Virus record (IMG/VR): IMGVR_UViG_3300047323_000119
Location: 1 to 21,520 of that record
From: a virus
Direction: 5' to 3' (one strand)
Length of the DNA: 21,520 bases
Part shown: piece after piece, positions 6,383 to 14,947 of the stretch
Numbering within the stretch: the stretch's first letter is position 1
Layout of the letters: every line of letters begins with the position of its first letter
The notes under the pieces: model-generated
Told to the model about the DNA's origin: nothing
What the model saw: the letters and a program-made list of their open reading frames with translations, nothing else
Database searches by the model: none
Program-made: the position numbers and the translations under genes

Positions 6383-6410
6383 ATTCTACTCCCACCTGAC
6401 CGCAAATGAA
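6383..6410 (-). promoter_or_regulatory. Possible promoter of the secreted-protein gene
   Basis: In the 57-bp gap after the spike gene the minus strand has TAGAAT (6383-6388, 5 of 6 to the -10 consensus) and, 16 bp upstream, TTCATT (6405-6410, 3 of 6 to -35). It is weak, but correctly placed for a leader of about 17 nt. Confidence 0.3.
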
Positions 6411-6416
6411 TGCAAT

Positions 6417-7133
6417 TTATTGTGGCTTCCCAGTGTTTTCGCCGCCTGTCTGCACGCCCGTGTGAACGTGGTCAGATAGCTTGATTCCCTTACCTGTAAC
6501 CTCGCCTTGCGCCGTGATGTTGCCTTTGAAATTGAAGTCCCCTTCATAGCTTCCTGAGCCCTGATTTACTGGCCCATTCAGTACTATGCTTGCTGAGTTA
6601 AGGGTGACACTGGTGGCGGCGTTTATTTCGACTGTAGGGGCCGTCATGCTCACCACCAGAGGTGAAACGATATCAATGCCGTCATCAGCGAATCTCACAA
6701 ACTGGCCGGGAGGACTGTTAAGCATTCCCCCGAGATACACTCCATCCGCCTCATTGTGAGTGCGCGATGATCCTGGCATATCTTCCTTCTTTGTTTCTCT
6801 CACTCGGCTTGTGTCGCGATCACAACAAAGCATAAGCCCAATATCACCTACAACCGGATCCATGATCACTGCGCTGCTTCCACGCTGCAGGCGCCATACT
6901 GGGATGTTAAACACCTGACTGTTCTCTATCGGCGTTCCTTCTCCTGAAAATCCCAAAACCAAAGGCGTTAAATTAACCAATGGTGGCTCTTCTTCCGAGA
7001 GGAATTTAACTTTTTCGACCCTAACTATCTGGATGAATGCGCTTTTGTTGAGCATCGCCCTGAACATGAATGCCTGAGCATTGGAGTCATGATTAATATC
7101 TTCCGGCCTGACAGCCATTCTTTTCTCTGTCAT
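6417..7133 (-). CDS. Baseplate spike protein (Gp138/gpV-like)
   Basis: A 238-residue membrane-piercing spike. Residues 70-112 look like the OB-fold collar of gpV/Gp138-type spikes (VWRLQRGSSAVIMDPVVGDIGL). From about 150 to 210 short alternating hydrophobic strands suggest a triple-stranded beta-helix. The C-terminal tip carries DHVHTGVQTGG (His222 and His224), the HxH pattern that coordinates an iron ion in P2 gpV-type spikes. The ATG overlaps the stop codon of the hub gene (ATGA) and has GGAG 12 nt upstream; an internal Met five codons on is a weaker alternative. Confidence 0.8.
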   Translation of the reverse strand: MTEKRMAVRPEDINHDSNAQAFMFRAMLNKSAFIQIVRVEKVKFLSEEEPPLVNLTPLVLGFSGEGTPIENSQVFNIPVWRLQRGSSAVIMDPVVGDIGLMLCCDRDTSRVRETKKEDMPGSSRTHNEADGVYLGGMLNSPPGQFVRFADDGIDIVSPLVVSMTAPTVEINAATSVTLNSASIVLNGPVNQGSGSYEGDFNFKGNITAQGEVTGKGIKLSDHVHTGVQTGGENTGKPQ

Positions 7134-7987
7134 TGCGTAATAACTCCAAGATCGGTGCTGGCTGCATAGACTACTGTGCACCAGGGTCCGCCCTCCATCC
7201 ATGTAGATAGATGGTGATTGGCGGATATGACGGTGTATTCACCGCTCGCGTTGGGTAGTTCCGTGTCGAGCGTGACCTTTCTTCCTAGGCAAAATAGGTT
7301 GCTGAAAGTTGATGTGAAGTTTATGCCGTATCCACTCGGAACTGGATAGCCGATAAGCCCATTGTCTTTTGATACGTAAGGTCTGACATCATCAACCCTG
7401 CCCCCCTGAGGCCATATATAAATCACGCCCAGCCTGAAGTCGGAGTTAATACCGGCTGCGCTGCATATTTGCCTGATCTGATTTATCGGGTCGCCCCGGA
7501 AGTAGACGCCGGACAATTTAGCCTTGACGCCGCTGTTTACGACTGTGTAGCTGATTGTCTTGGCGATAGACTGTATGGCTGTCGCAACATCCACAGAGCC
7601 TTCTGCCGAGAACGGCGAGGCGTTGATCGTTTGCTCAAACCCGGTAGCAAAGGCGCTGATTATAAGCGGCGCATCCGGCATCTGGTTCATGTCGGCAAAG
7701 CAATTGGTGATTGAACCCAGGAATATCGGGGTATCATCGGCCCACACTTTGATCATGTTCTGCTTGATGCTGCTTAACTGCCGGCCTTTGTAGCTCAGCA
7801 GGGCCATGTTAGCCATGCTCAGGCCAAACACCCGCGCATTCATCTCAGAACCCGCTACTCCACCGTAGGCACCCATCTCGACCTCAGCTTTGATATTATC
7901 GATGGTCAGGATATCGTTACCCTTTTCATCGAAAGCGCCGTCTTTTAGGGTGAACTGAAATTTAAGACTGCGTTTTTTGTAGGTCAT
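7130..7987 (-). CDS. Baseplate hub protein
   Basis: A 285-residue protein placed where the tail hub (P2 gpD/Mu gp44-like function) is found, between the plug and the spike. Sequence features fit a hub: an N-terminal beta-rich half ([30 protein letters not shown] begins it), and a mid segment [43 protein letters not shown] typical of the hub domain that prepares a platform for the spike. The C-terminal [21 protein letters not shown] resembles the closing strand of such proteins. It overlaps both neighbours by 4 bp. The assignment rests on order and general likeness, not on a catalytic motif. Confidence 0.7.
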   Translation of the reverse strand: MTYKKRSLKFQFTLKDGAFDEKGNDILTIDNIKAEVEMGAYGGVAGSEMNARVFGLSMANMALLSYKGRQLSSIKQNMIKVWADDTPIFLGSITNCFADMNQMPDAPLIISAFATGFEQTINASPFSAEGSVDVATAIQSIAKTISYTVVNSGVKAKLSGVYFRGDPINQIRQICSAAGINSDFRLGVIYIWPQGGRVDDVRPYVSKDNGLIGYPVPSGYGINFTSTFSNLFCLGRKVTLDTELPNASGEYTVISANHHLSTWMEGGPWCTVVYAASTDLGVITQ

Positions 7988-8295
7988 GCTGCAGCACTCA
8001 TCTCGTCTGGCGTGGCATAAAATAGTAGAAAGCGATCACCCAGGCCTTCATAGCTCGGGTCATCACTTCCCTTTGTGTCAGCAAAAAACAACTCACCCTG
8101 GAATCCCAGATACGGGTAGCGCACCAACCGGTTACCGTTCAAGCAAATAACCCCCTGCGCAATCCAGATATCACCCAGTCCGATATCGACATACAGGCCA
8201 GCTGAGCGCTGGAAGATGCGCAGGGTGACTGATTGCTCACCCAGCTTTACCGTTAGTTCCTGAGCTTTAATAGGCTGCAATGTGATTGTCTGCAT
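7984..8295 (-). CDS. Baseplate plug protein (Pam3 gp18-like, DUF6983)
   Basis: A 103-residue protein resembling the plug of the minimal baseplate first described in cyanophage Pam3. The pattern is [27 protein letters not shown] near residues 13-39, then [26 protein letters not shown] and a C-terminal RFLLFYAT. In phages of this type it seals the hub centre. It sits between the Dit-like and hub genes and overlaps the hub start by 4 bp. No membrane segment or signal peptide is present. Confidence 0.72.
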   Translation of the reverse strand: MQTITLQPIKAQELTVKLGEQSVTLRIFQRSAGLYVDIGLGDIWIAQGVICLNGNRLVRYPYLGFQGELFFADTKGSDDPSYEGLGDRFLLFYATPDEMSAAA

Positions 8296-9101
8296 CAGGT
8301 AAGCACCTTAACCAGGTCTGTGACCGAGGCTGAGAGTTTATTGATAGCCGAAGTAGCCGCGCCGTTAATCGAAGTTGTGGTGGTCTGTGTGATGTTATTA
8401 ACCGTAGACGAGACCTTGTCTGCCACCTGAGTAGCTGCGCTGGAAACGTTGTTTTTCAGGCCAGTCAGGGCCGAAGAAACGCCGCTCTGCGTGGCTTCAG
8501 TGGTGGATGAATTCACCTTTTCCGTTACCGCGCTGGGTGCCATGCTGGTTGCGTTAGCCGTGGTCTTGCTCTGCGCTGTGGTGCTGGTCAGGGTGACTTC
8601 TGCAGACTCAAGCACGGACTGGAAAATAGCCTCAACGGTCAACAGGGTGACGTCACGGTCAGAGGTCCGGTAGTTGTATCGCACCAGATCGTACTTCTCG
8701 TACGTGGTATCAGGTGTCTCGATGTCATAAGTCATCGTGCCTTCAACCATCGCATCGAGCGCAGCAAGCATATCGGCGCGACTTGTCAGCGAAAAGTTTG
8801 TGAGGTTGGGAAGCGATCCTGTTAAGCCAGACCACCCCTCAAGCACAAACATCACCCTGATTACCGGCGGCCGCTTCACCTTGTTGTAAGAGTTGTAAGA
8901 CCCTGCCTCGATCGGCGCGGAGACAACAGAGGCGTCTGCCCCATACTCAACCCCAAGGAAAGACGAAGGCGACAGCGCCTTGCCCGTTCCGTTGTTGAAG
9001 TAGATGCCATATCCGGGGCCGATGATGCTGTTGATTACCGAGAAGATGCCGCCACCCTGAACAGCATTGAGTAGCGTCGTTTCGTTCAGAGAGAAATTCA
9101 T
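8295..9101 (-). CDS. Dit-like baseplate/tail protein with long Ser/Thr-rich C-terminus
   Basis: A 268-residue protein. Residues 1-150 resemble the N-terminal domain of Dit-like proteins from Pam3-type contractile phages ([26 protein letters not shown], then [28 protein letters not shown]). These join the tail tube to the hub. The C-terminal 100 residues (about 165-268) are dominated by Ser, Thr, Ala, Val and Asn with a heptad-like spacing and no bulky residues, suggesting a flexible or coiled extension. The gene begins two bases after the tape measure stop codon and overlaps the plug ATG by one base. Confidence 0.7.
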   Translation of the reverse strand: MNFSLNETTLLNAVQGGGIFSVINSIIGPGYGIYFNNGTGKALSPSSFLGVEYGADASVVSAPIEAGSYNSYNKVKRPPVIRVMFVLEGWSGLTGSLPNLTNFSLTSRADMLAALDAMVEGTMTYDIETPDTTYEKYDLVRYNYRTSDRDVTLLTVEAIFQSVLESAEVTLTSTTAQSKTTANATSMAPSAVTEKVNSSTTEATQSGVSSALTGLKNNVSSAATQVADKVSSTVNNITQTTTTSINGAATSAINKLSASVTDLVKVLT

Positions 9102-9103
9102 GA

Positions 9104-10897
9104 TCAGCCCTGCCCTGACATAGATGGAACCAGCAGACTGTTGCGGCTGACATTGCGCTGCACATCCTGACCGAGCGCATTAACGGATGTGGCGTTGCTC
9201 TGCACACTCATTTCGCCAATGTGAATCTCGGTTTTAGCTGAAGGCTTTTGCTGCATGGTCTGCTGGCGCATTGCAGTTGCCGTCGAGCCAACCTGAATTC
9301 CGCTCAGGATGTCCTGGTCGGATACGTAGCCTTTGCCGTTCTCATGATTGATGATGCCGCGGATCAGCTTAAAAACAGTCTCGGTATCTTCGCCTGATAG
9401 CTTCTCATCTGCCTGTTTGCCGGTAGTGCCGACCAGTTGCTTGATGTACGCCTGAACATTGTTGTTGTCGTCTGCAGGAGCATACTTGTTCACCACGGAC
9501 TCAATCGTGTTTACACCGCGACTGAAGTACAGCTGGATTTGCTTGTAGAGGGCAGATATTCCGTCTCGCATGCTTTCGAAAACTGCAAACCGGCCATTCT
9601 CACCGCCTTCTTTGATCGCGCCCGCCTGACCTGCAAAATTCAGGTTACCGGGGTTGTTGTTGCGAATGCCGCGGGGTTTGGTGCCGTAGGCGTCATATTT
9701 GTTATCCGCGCCATTGGTGGATGAGACCTTGTCCCACCACCCAATAGCCTTCCCTACCCAACTGTCTTTGTAATACTGACCATTCTCGCTGAGTTGCTTT
9801 TTGGGTCCGCTATTTTTATCTATCCAGTCAGCATATTCGTACGCACCGAATCCTACAGCGCCGATAACACCCCCGCGACCGATTGACGCAAGCGTGGTTC
9901 CCAGCCCTCCGGCCGATAAACCCACCCTGGATATTGCCGCAATCATCCCCAGCGCCCATTTGCCAGCCATGAATCCTAGCAGTATCTCCAGTGCGTTCTG
10001 CCACCCGCCAACAGCATCAACAACCTGGCTGATTTCATTGGATGTATCGGAGAAGAATTTCTGAATCTCCGGTCCATGCTCTGTTATCCAGATACCAACC
10101 TTTTCTATAAGTGGGATCAGCTTCTCAACGTATGGGATTAGAGCCTCATAAAGCACCTGAGAAGCTGCAGAAAAGTTCTGCTTCATCTCCGCCAGGCGGC
10201 GGTTAAACTCCTGCGCTTTACGAGTCGCATCCTCGGTAGCGCGGGACATCTTAGTGAACCGGTCAGCATCTGTGACCAGATTGCCGTTGGTCAGCGCCTG
10301 CTGGGTCTGATTATCGAAATTGAACATGCCTCCAAAGCGGCGCTGTGCATCTTTACTCAGCTTTCCCCAGTTATCCGCGATCTTGCGCATAACCTCTTCG
10401 GAGTTGTCATTCTGGTAATCGAAATTGGCCCCGGTCGCGCCAGCGAAAGAGGACAACGCAGCGAACAGAGGATTATCCTGACCACCACCCGTCCTGATTT
10501 GTGTCAGTACGTTCTGGAATCCACTCAGAGTGCCGGTAATCTTCTCAGCACTCGAACCGGCCGCCTCTGCCGCTCTCTGCCATCCATCCAGTGACTTTGC
10601 AGACATATCCAGCGACCGGGAGTTAACCGCAAGCTGCTGCAGGTTATCGGTCATGCCGGTGATGAAGTTTTTGAAACCCTGCACGGACAGCGTTACGCCT
10701 ACCAGCGCCAGCAGTTCGGTACGGATAGAGCCAAAGAAAGAGGCAGCTCTTTTACCTGCGACCTCCATGTCTTTAGCAACCTGCTCCGACTGCTTTCTGG
10801 TGTCGCCAAGGCCATCTTTAACGTCTTTCTGGCCCTTCTTAAATCCGCTCGCGTCGAGGCCCAGCGTGACAACCAGCGCGTCGATAATAGTTGCCAT
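9104..10897 (-). CDS. Tail tape measure protein with embedded muralytic-like domain
   Basis: A 597-residue tape measure protein that sets tail length. The N-terminus (DALVVTLGLDASGFKKGQKDVKDGL) is the usual opening, followed by long amphipathic helices to about 290 and a hydrophobic Gly/Ala-rich region at about 300-365. From 418 to about 540 there is a lysozyme/transglycosylase-like domain: GIRNNNPGNLN (420-430), FAVFESMRDGISALYKQI and VVNKYAPADDNNNVQAYI, as in cell-wall-degrading tail proteins that open peptidoglycan on DNA entry. A polar tail follows. The ATG overlaps the stop codon of the chaperone frame by one base (TGATG). It is short for a tape measure, consistent with a short contractile tail. 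Confidence 0.85.
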   Translation of the reverse strand: MATIIDALVVTLGLDASGFKKGQKDVKDGLGDTRKQSEQVAKDMEVAGKRAASFFGSIRTELLALVGVTLSVQGFKNFITGMTDNLQQLAVNSRSLDMSAKSLDGWQRAAEAAGSSAEKITGTLSGFQNVLTQIRTGGGQDNPLFAALSSFAGATGANFDYQNDNSEEVMRKIADNWGKLSKDAQRRFGGMFNFDNQTQQALTNGNLVTDADRFTKMSRATEDATRKAQEFNRRLAEMKQNFSAASQVLYEALIPYVEKLIPLIEKVGIWITEHGPEIQKFFSDTSNEISQVVDAVGGWQNALEILLGFMAGKWALGMIAAISRVGLSAGGLGTTLASIGRGGVIGAVGFGAYEYADWIDKNSGPKKQLSENGQYYKDSWVGKAIGWWDKVSSTNGADNKYDAYGTKPRGIRNNNPGNLNFAGQAGAIKEGGENGRFAVFESMRDGISALYKQIQLYFSRGVNTIESVVNKYAPADDNNNVQAYIKQLVGTTGKQADEKLSGEDTETVFKLIRGIINHENGKGYVSDQDILSGIQVGSTATAMRQQTMQQKPSAKTEIHIGEMSVQSNATSVNALGQDVQRNVSRNSLLVPSMSGQG

Positions 10898-11097
10898 CAG
10901 TTAGACTCCTGCGATTTATTGACGACCATCCGGTTGTAGTTATCGACCGTAATGATTTCCAGCCACCACCATAAGTCCTCAACGCCAAGCGTCGTGCTCA
11001 GCTCTGTTAGAGAGCACTTACCAGAAGAGAGGACGGTAGCTATGGTTTTGGGAACATTGACGTATTCAGCAAGTCCGTGAACCTGCTCATGCATCAT
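10897..11097 (-). CDS. Tail chaperone second frame (GT-like C-terminal part)
   Basis: A 66-codon reading frame between the tail chaperone and the tape measure gene, the place of lambda T. It is Trp-rich (LWWWLEIITVDNYNR near 42-56). No Shine-Dalgarno lies upstream of its ATGATG, and the frame remains open upstream to the slippery T run at 11127-11133. It is therefore more likely translated as the C-terminal extension of the preceding chaperone through a -1 frameshift than as a separate protein. Confidence 0.7.
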   Translation of the reverse strand: MMHEQVHGLAEYVNVPKTIATVLSSGKCSLTELSTTLGVEDLWWWLEIITVDNYNRMVVNKSQESN

Positions 11098-11513
11098 TGG
11101 CGGGATATCTATTGGGCGGCGGCCTGAAAAAAATCCACATGCAGCTTGAACACCTCCGCCCTCAATTTCAGGCGGGTTGCAATCTCCTCGATATCATCAT
11201 CGATGAGGCGGCGCTTAATGTTCTGGTTTGCAGCGTCAGGCACGCACTGAATGCACTCCATGAGTTCATCGAGCAAAGGCTTGGCTTCTGCAGGAGGAAT
11301 TTGTGACACCATTTTCAGGCCGGTGCCAGCCATTCCAGCGATACCCATGTCCGCGAAGTTATTCGGCATTTCAACACCGCTGCGAGCCATCGCCATGCCT
11401 GCGCGAATGGCCCACCATTCAGCCTGAGTTGCTGACATCTCGCGGATGAAGAAAACCTTTCCTAGGTCGCGTCCTTTAGTGTCTACGGTGTAGTAAATCT
11501 CTTTACGTGCCAT
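10897..11513 (-). CDS. Frameshifted tail assembly chaperone fusion (G-GT type)
   Basis: Predicted product of a -1 slip at T TTT TTT. Residues 1-129 of the chaperone are followed by SGRRPIDIPP and then the 66 codons of the downstream frame, giving 205 residues. There are no stops in the -1 frame between the slip site and the downstream ATG. In lambda, gpG and the rare gpGT bind the tape measure and the tube subunit during tail assembly; the same gene order (tube, chaperone, tape measure) is seen here. The ratio of products cannot be read from sequence. Confidence 0.7.
11109..11513 (-). CDS. Tail assembly chaperone, first frame
   Basis: A 134-residue protein between the tail tube and the tape measure, in the position of lambda gpG. 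It is a mostly helical, soluble protein (MSATQAEWWAIRAGMAMARSGVE, then KPLLDELMECIQCVPD and IEEIATRLKLRAEVFKLHVDFF). It ends shortly after the slippery heptamer: codons GAT TTT TTT CAG, then QAAAQ and a stop. An AAGG ribosome site lies a few bases before the ATG, and it begins eight bases after the tube stop codon. It is expected to coat the tape measure during tail assembly. Confidence 0.78.
   Translation of the reverse strand: MARKEIYYTVDTKGRDLGKVFFIREMSATQAEWWAIRAGMAMARSGVEMPNNFADMGIAGMAGTGLKMVSQIPPAEAKPLLDELMECIQCVPDAANQNIKRRLIDDDIEEIATRLKLRAEVFKLHVDFFQAAAQ
11127..11133 (-). promoter_or_regulatory. Slippery heptamer T TTT TTT for -1 frameshifting
   Basis: Seven T on the minus strand, in frame as the last base of codon 127 (GAT) plus two TTT codons. 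This fits the X XXY YYZ rule. A shift by -1 leads into the open frame that contains the 66-codon reading frame. I see no strong stem-loop or pseudoknot immediately downstream, as in several phage chaperone sites. Confidence 0.75.
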
Positions 11514-11521
11514 GTGATGCC

Positions 11522-11968
11522 TTATGGGTTGTAAGCTTCAGGGGTGACATTTTCCCAGTTAATCTGGAAAGTACCCGCCGCCAGTACGCGTTGTGCGTCA
11601 GGCATTGCTTTGGTGCGCTGCAGGATGCCGTTGGTCAACGTGTACTTTTTGCCGGTTGCAGGAATGATGATCGTCGCGTTGCAGCGGAAGATTGCTTTTG
11701 CTGTTACCGAAGTCAGCACCCATGTGTCAAAGATGGGCCAACTTGGGCTATCCGGCATGATGGTAATCGTCTGCAGGTATTCACCGAAGACGAAGCCACC
11801 TGATAGCTTGCCGTCGGCGCCACGGACAGCAACCGCCATTTCGGTATCGCCCATTGCAAACATCGCGTCAGCGGCGTAACCCTCAAGCACCTGCGCGGTT
11901 GGGTACAGGTTTGTCACAGTGAGCGAAAAAATAGCGTCAGCACTGGTGATCGTGTTATTTCCGGCCAT
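11522..11968 (-). CDS. Tail tube protein (DUF3277 family)
   Basis: A 148-residue structural protein directly downstream of the sheath, the usual place of the tube subunit. Sequence is beta-rich: ITSADAIFSLTVTNLYPTAQVLEGYAADAMFA, then VAVRGADGKLSGGFVFGEYLQTITIMPDSPSW, and FDTWVLTSVTAKAIFRCNATIIIPATGKKYTLTNG. This matches DUF3277, found next to DUF3383 sheaths. It should stack as hexamers around the DNA channel. GGAG lies 8-9 nt before the ATG. Confidence 0.8.
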   Translation of the reverse strand: MAGNNTITSADAIFSLTVTNLYPTAQVLEGYAADAMFAMGDTEMAVAVRGADGKLSGGFVFGEYLQTITIMPDSPSWPIFDTWVLTSVTAKAIFRCNATIIIPATGKKYTLTNGILQRTKAMPDAQRVLAAGTFQINWENVTPEAYNP

Positions 11969-11980
11969 TTATTCGGCTCC

Positions 11981-13459
11981 TTACTGAACCATCGTGGATG
12001 GTAATGAAATTTTCTGCACGCTGCCGCCGTCGCAGTACCAAAGTTGCATTGGTGGTGAGCCACGTTCTGCACGTACCGTTGGCGTTGCATCGCCGATATA
12101 CAGGTAATAACCCTTGGCATTGAGTGAGGCGGAGATATCGGATCCGACAGCGTTGTTAATCTCTGAAATCTGAGAGGATGAAAGAGTCACGCCTGAGCGG
12201 ATGCCACCAAACGCAACGCCTTGTGCAAAGGTGTCTGCAAATCCTGCTTCGATGATTGCCTTACCACGCGCGTTATACGGGAATGAGAGATTTGATTTCA
12301 TTGTTTCAATCGCATCGCCGAGAAGGTTGGCATTCAGCCAGATCTCGAAGCAGAAGCTATCGACCCATTTAAACGAACCAGACACAGTGCCATCAGCCCA
12401 ATAGCTCTCGGTGATGTTGTTTTCTGCGTACTCTCCGTAGAAGTTATAGCCGTTAGCGATAAGCGCGTCGTAAACGTCAGAATCAGACACCTTGGCAGTT
12501 AGTCCGTCTACTTCACGGTATTTCAGTGTCACCCTACCTTCTAATCGGTCGAAGTCCAGAGATGCCGAGTAACCAAGCACAGCGGCCGCATCAAGGTGAT
12601 CGCCATACACCGGAATCACGCTGGCATAGTTGTTGGTGGTGATGATTTTGTATGCCAAGCAATCAGTGCTTCCACTAATCGTTGCGGTTACAGAGTTATC
12701 GTGAGGCACGTAGCCATAGCGATAGTTCTGCGCACTGACCCATGAAGAGATTTCAAGATTCACGGCTTCGCTGACAGCGAACGTAGTTGTGAATAGCGCC
12801 CAATTCTGTGACTTGCTTTTAATCTGCTTAAAAGCGTCAGCAGTGACTGCTGGGTCAGCGCCTTGTGAAATCACCGCACCTTGCTCGCTTGTCAGTTTCA
12901 AGTTGGTAGAGATGGTTCCAGTGGCATAGCTGATAGTGCTGCCTGCACCAGAGGTGGCGGATGTGATGACAAAGGCTTTTTGGGTAGTGTCGTAAGTTAC
13001 TTCAACAGTACTGCCGATCGCCGTTTCAATCAGGTCGGCCGCCATAGCAAAGCTGGTTGCCGTGCTCAGGTCGATGTTTGTTGATGTTTTTACAGTGCCG
13101 TCAACGGTGATCGTGAGTACGCCGCTCATCAGCTTTAGCTGGTCTAGCGTAACGCTCCTCATTGAACCAGAGCGCAGGAACGCTGAAACTTCAGTCACGT
13201 TGTACCGAGCGAATAGCAATGCTCCAGGCTTCTTGGTGGAATTGACGTAACCATTGAAGTAGGTGCTTGCGAATGCATATTCGTTAGACGCTGAGCCAAA
13301 GTAGCTCAGCACATCGTCCGGGCTAGTGAATGCTGTCACAGCACCAACCGGCGCATATTCGCTATCGGTAAGGGCCAACCCATTCAGATAGAGGGCTGTA
13401 CCGCCGGCAGAAAGCACGCCGGGGATGATGGAAATATCTTTACTTAAAGGGATTGGCAT
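11981..13459 (-). CDS. Tail sheath protein (DUF3383 family)
   Basis: A 492-residue contractile sheath subunit. The opening SKDISIIPGVLSAGGTALYLNGLALTDSEYAP, the GAVTAFTSPDDVLSYFG segment and a YNFYGEYAENNITESYWADGTVSG...KWVDSFCFEIWLNANL stretch are characteristic of DUF3383. The middle third (roughly 95-200) is a Ser/Thr-rich beta region, probably the surface-exposed insertion. Presence of a full-length sheath shows that the tail is contractile. It starts directly after the preceding stop codon (TAAATG), with GGAG 9 nt upstream. Confidence 0.88.
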   Translation of the reverse strand: MPIPLSKDISIIPGVLSAGGTALYLNGLALTDSEYAPVGAVTAFTSPDDVLSYFGSASNEYAFASTYFNGYVNSTKKPGALLFARYNVTEVSAFLRSGSMRSVTLDQLKLMSGVLTITVDGTVKTSTNIDLSTATSFAMAADLIETAIGSTVEVTYDTTQKAFVITSATSGAGSTISYATGTISTNLKLTSEQGAVISQGADPAVTADAFKQIKSKSQNWALFTTTFAVSEAVNLEISSWVSAQNYRYGYVPHDNSVTATISGSTDCLAYKIITTNNYASVIPVYGDHLDAAAVLGYSASLDFDRLEGRVTLKYREVDGLTAKVSDSDVYDALIANGYNFYGEYAENNITESYWADGTVSGSFKWVDSFCFEIWLNANLLGDAIETMKSNLSFPYNARGKAIIEAGFADTFAQGVAFGGIRSGVTLSSSQISEINNAVGSDISASLNAKGYYLYIGDATPTVRAERGSPPMQLWYCDGGSVQKISLPSTMVQ

Positions 13460-13999
13460 TTAAGCATTCTCCGGTGGGTATTTCAGGTCTGCGGCAATCG
13501 CTGTGACTTCAATTTCATCGAAGAAATACAGAGGCGTCGTAACGACTGCGTTAAATTGCGCGATGAAATCAAGCGTCCAGCGGCTTTCATACTGCTGTTC
13601 TGCGTTAATCATCGTTGTCTGGTGCGGCTCTCCCGCGTAAAGCGGGGTGACCGGCATGCTGTTCTGGCGAAACCAGTTTGCGGAGTATTCAGAGCGGATC
13701 ATGGTTCCGACTATTGCAGCCATCTCCTGCGCTGAGTTGCCGTAGAAATCAAGCTGGCATCGCCACTGGTTGCTGCGCTGCGTCTGCTCGCTCCCCTGGC
13801 CGACGCCAGGGTCGTTATATGCGACGCGGTTTGTGGATAGGCCAGTGATAAACATTGGTGTCATGGTGACGAAATCACCAATTGGCATTGGCGTGTTGTT
13901 TTCCTGAGAGAGAAATACCTCAGCGTCAACAAGGGACAATAAAAAACCGCGCAAGGCGGCTGTCAGATCATCCTGTGTAATGCTTATGGTCGCGGTCAT
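13460..13999 (-). CDS. Neck/tail terminator protein (LIC_12616-like)
   Basis: A 179-residue protein upstream of the sheath, the place of the tail terminator. It resembles the phage neck terminator family typified by LIC_12616: an N-terminal helix (ITQDDLTAALRGFLLSLVD), PIGDFVTMTPMFITGLSTNRVAYNDPG, WRCQLDFYGNSAQEMAAIVGTMIRSEY, and a C-terminal ESRWTLDFIAQFNAVVTTPLYFFDEIEV. It should cap the tail and dock with the neck. The ATG overlaps the preceding stop codon by 4 bp (ATGA) with an AGGTG ribosome site; the 11-residue upstream extension is rejected. Confidence 0.75.
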   Translation of the reverse strand: MTATISITQDDLTAALRGFLLSLVDAEVFLSQENNTPMPIGDFVTMTPMFITGLSTNRVAYNDPGVGQGSEQTQRSNQWRCQLDFYGNSAQEMAAIVGTMIRSEYSANWFRQNSMPVTPLYAGEPHQTTMINAEQQYESRWTLDFIAQFNAVVTTPLYFFDEIEVTAIAADLKYPPENA

Positions 14000-14373
14000 G
14001 TAGGCACCTGCAATCTGACGGCTATCCGGCACCAGTCAGGCCACTGCTCAAGCACCTGAACTGTCAGCCATTCCTCTCCGGTGCTATCAATAACAACCCG
14101 GTCTCCGCCTTTCTGCTTAAGCCTGTTCACCCCCTCAAAGCTGCCGTTGAGATGAATGGACTTCATGTAGCCCTGCAGGTTGAGGTTGTCGAGGTGCTTA
14201 AGGTCATCAGAGGTGATCGGCTGAACCTGCCCCATCACATCAACCGGTTCGGCGTATGACGGGACACGCTTACCGGCGGCAGTGGTGGTTGTGCCTGTGC
14301 TGATATAGATCTTGCACTTCACATCAGGGTTAACCGTATTGATGGCCCGGCGCACAATTCCATGGAGATTCAT
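13996..14373 (-). CDS. Neck/head-closure protein
   Basis: A 125-residue protein between the tail-completion and tail-terminator genes. It is beta-rich (CKIYISTGTTTTAAGKRVPSYAEPVDVMGQVQPITSDDL) with a conserved-looking LNGSFEGVNRLKQKGGDRVVIDSTGEEWLTVQVLEQWPDWCRIAVR. This layout fits small head-closure or stopper proteins of the neck. I infer the role from gene order and the GDRVVI...W.V fold pattern shared by such proteins; family assignment is less sure than for neighbouring genes. It overlaps both neighbours by 4 bp. Confidence 0.6.
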   Translation of the reverse strand: MNLHGIVRRAINTVNPDVKCKIYISTGTTTTAAGKRVPSYAEPVDVMGQVQPITSDDLKHLDNLNLQGYMKSIHLNGSFEGVNRLKQKGGDRVVIDSTGEEWLTVQVLEQWPDWCRIAVRLQVPT

Positions 14374-14945
14374 TCTTCCACCTCATAATCAACACTTGAT
14401 TGCATGTGTCCCGAGTCGATTAGAGGATTATTGAAGCCCTTCTTTCTGACGGTAGATGTGGCATTTGCCGGCTCATCCATGTTGGTAATTGATTCCTTCA
14501 GCTGGCTGGCAATCCTCTCACCCATTAGGGAAAGGGTTTTCTTGGCGTCATAATCGCTGGACTTCATTATTTCAGCCATATCCGCCCCCCAAGATGGGCT
14601 CTTCTCGGCCAACATTTGCCGGAAAAAAGGTCGTGACGGGATGGTAATGGTATGAGCTGGAACCTGTACTGTCTGGGCAAGATTGGCTTTAGATGATTTC
14701 ACAAAGCGATAGTCATCAATGTTGCCAGTGCGCTCATTAAATCTTCGGTAGATAGTCTGCGTCCTGGCTGGAATGTCGATTGATCCGCCAAACTCCTGCA
14801 CTGCTGCCACCATGGGAACTGATGTACCATCTGGATAAGTCGAACCCTCAAGAAACCCAACCTTCAGACCACTTCCCGAACTTAGGTTTTTCTCCATTTC
14901 TTCGAGGTATTTTTGCAGCTTTTCTCCGCCAGAAAGATCGCTCAT
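14370..14945 (-). CDS. Tail-completion / HK97 gp10-like protein
   Basis: A 191-residue protein resembling gp10-like/virion morphogenesis proteins that join the connector to the tail. Key points: SGLKVGFLEGSTYPDGTSVPMVAAVQEFGGSIDIPARTQTIYRRF, the hallmark IPSRPFFRQML (about 130-140), and a C-terminal NPLIDSGHMQSSVDYEV, the common LIDTG.L..S...V signature. GGAGGT, 5 nt before the ATG at 14943-14945, decides the start; the upstream in-frame extension to 15086 lies within the preceding gene. The final codons overlap the next gene by 4 bp. Confidence 0.8.
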   Translation of the reverse strand: MSDLSGGEKLQKYLEEMEKNLSSGSGLKVGFLEGSTYPDGTSVPMVAAVQEFGGSIDIPARTQTIYRRFNERTGNIDDYRFVKSSKANLAQTVQVPAHTITIPSRPFFRQMLAEKSPSWGADMAEIMKSSDYDAKKTLSLMGERIASQLKESITNMDEPANATSTVRKKGFNNPLIDSGHMQSSVDYEVEE

Positions 14946-14947
14946 CT

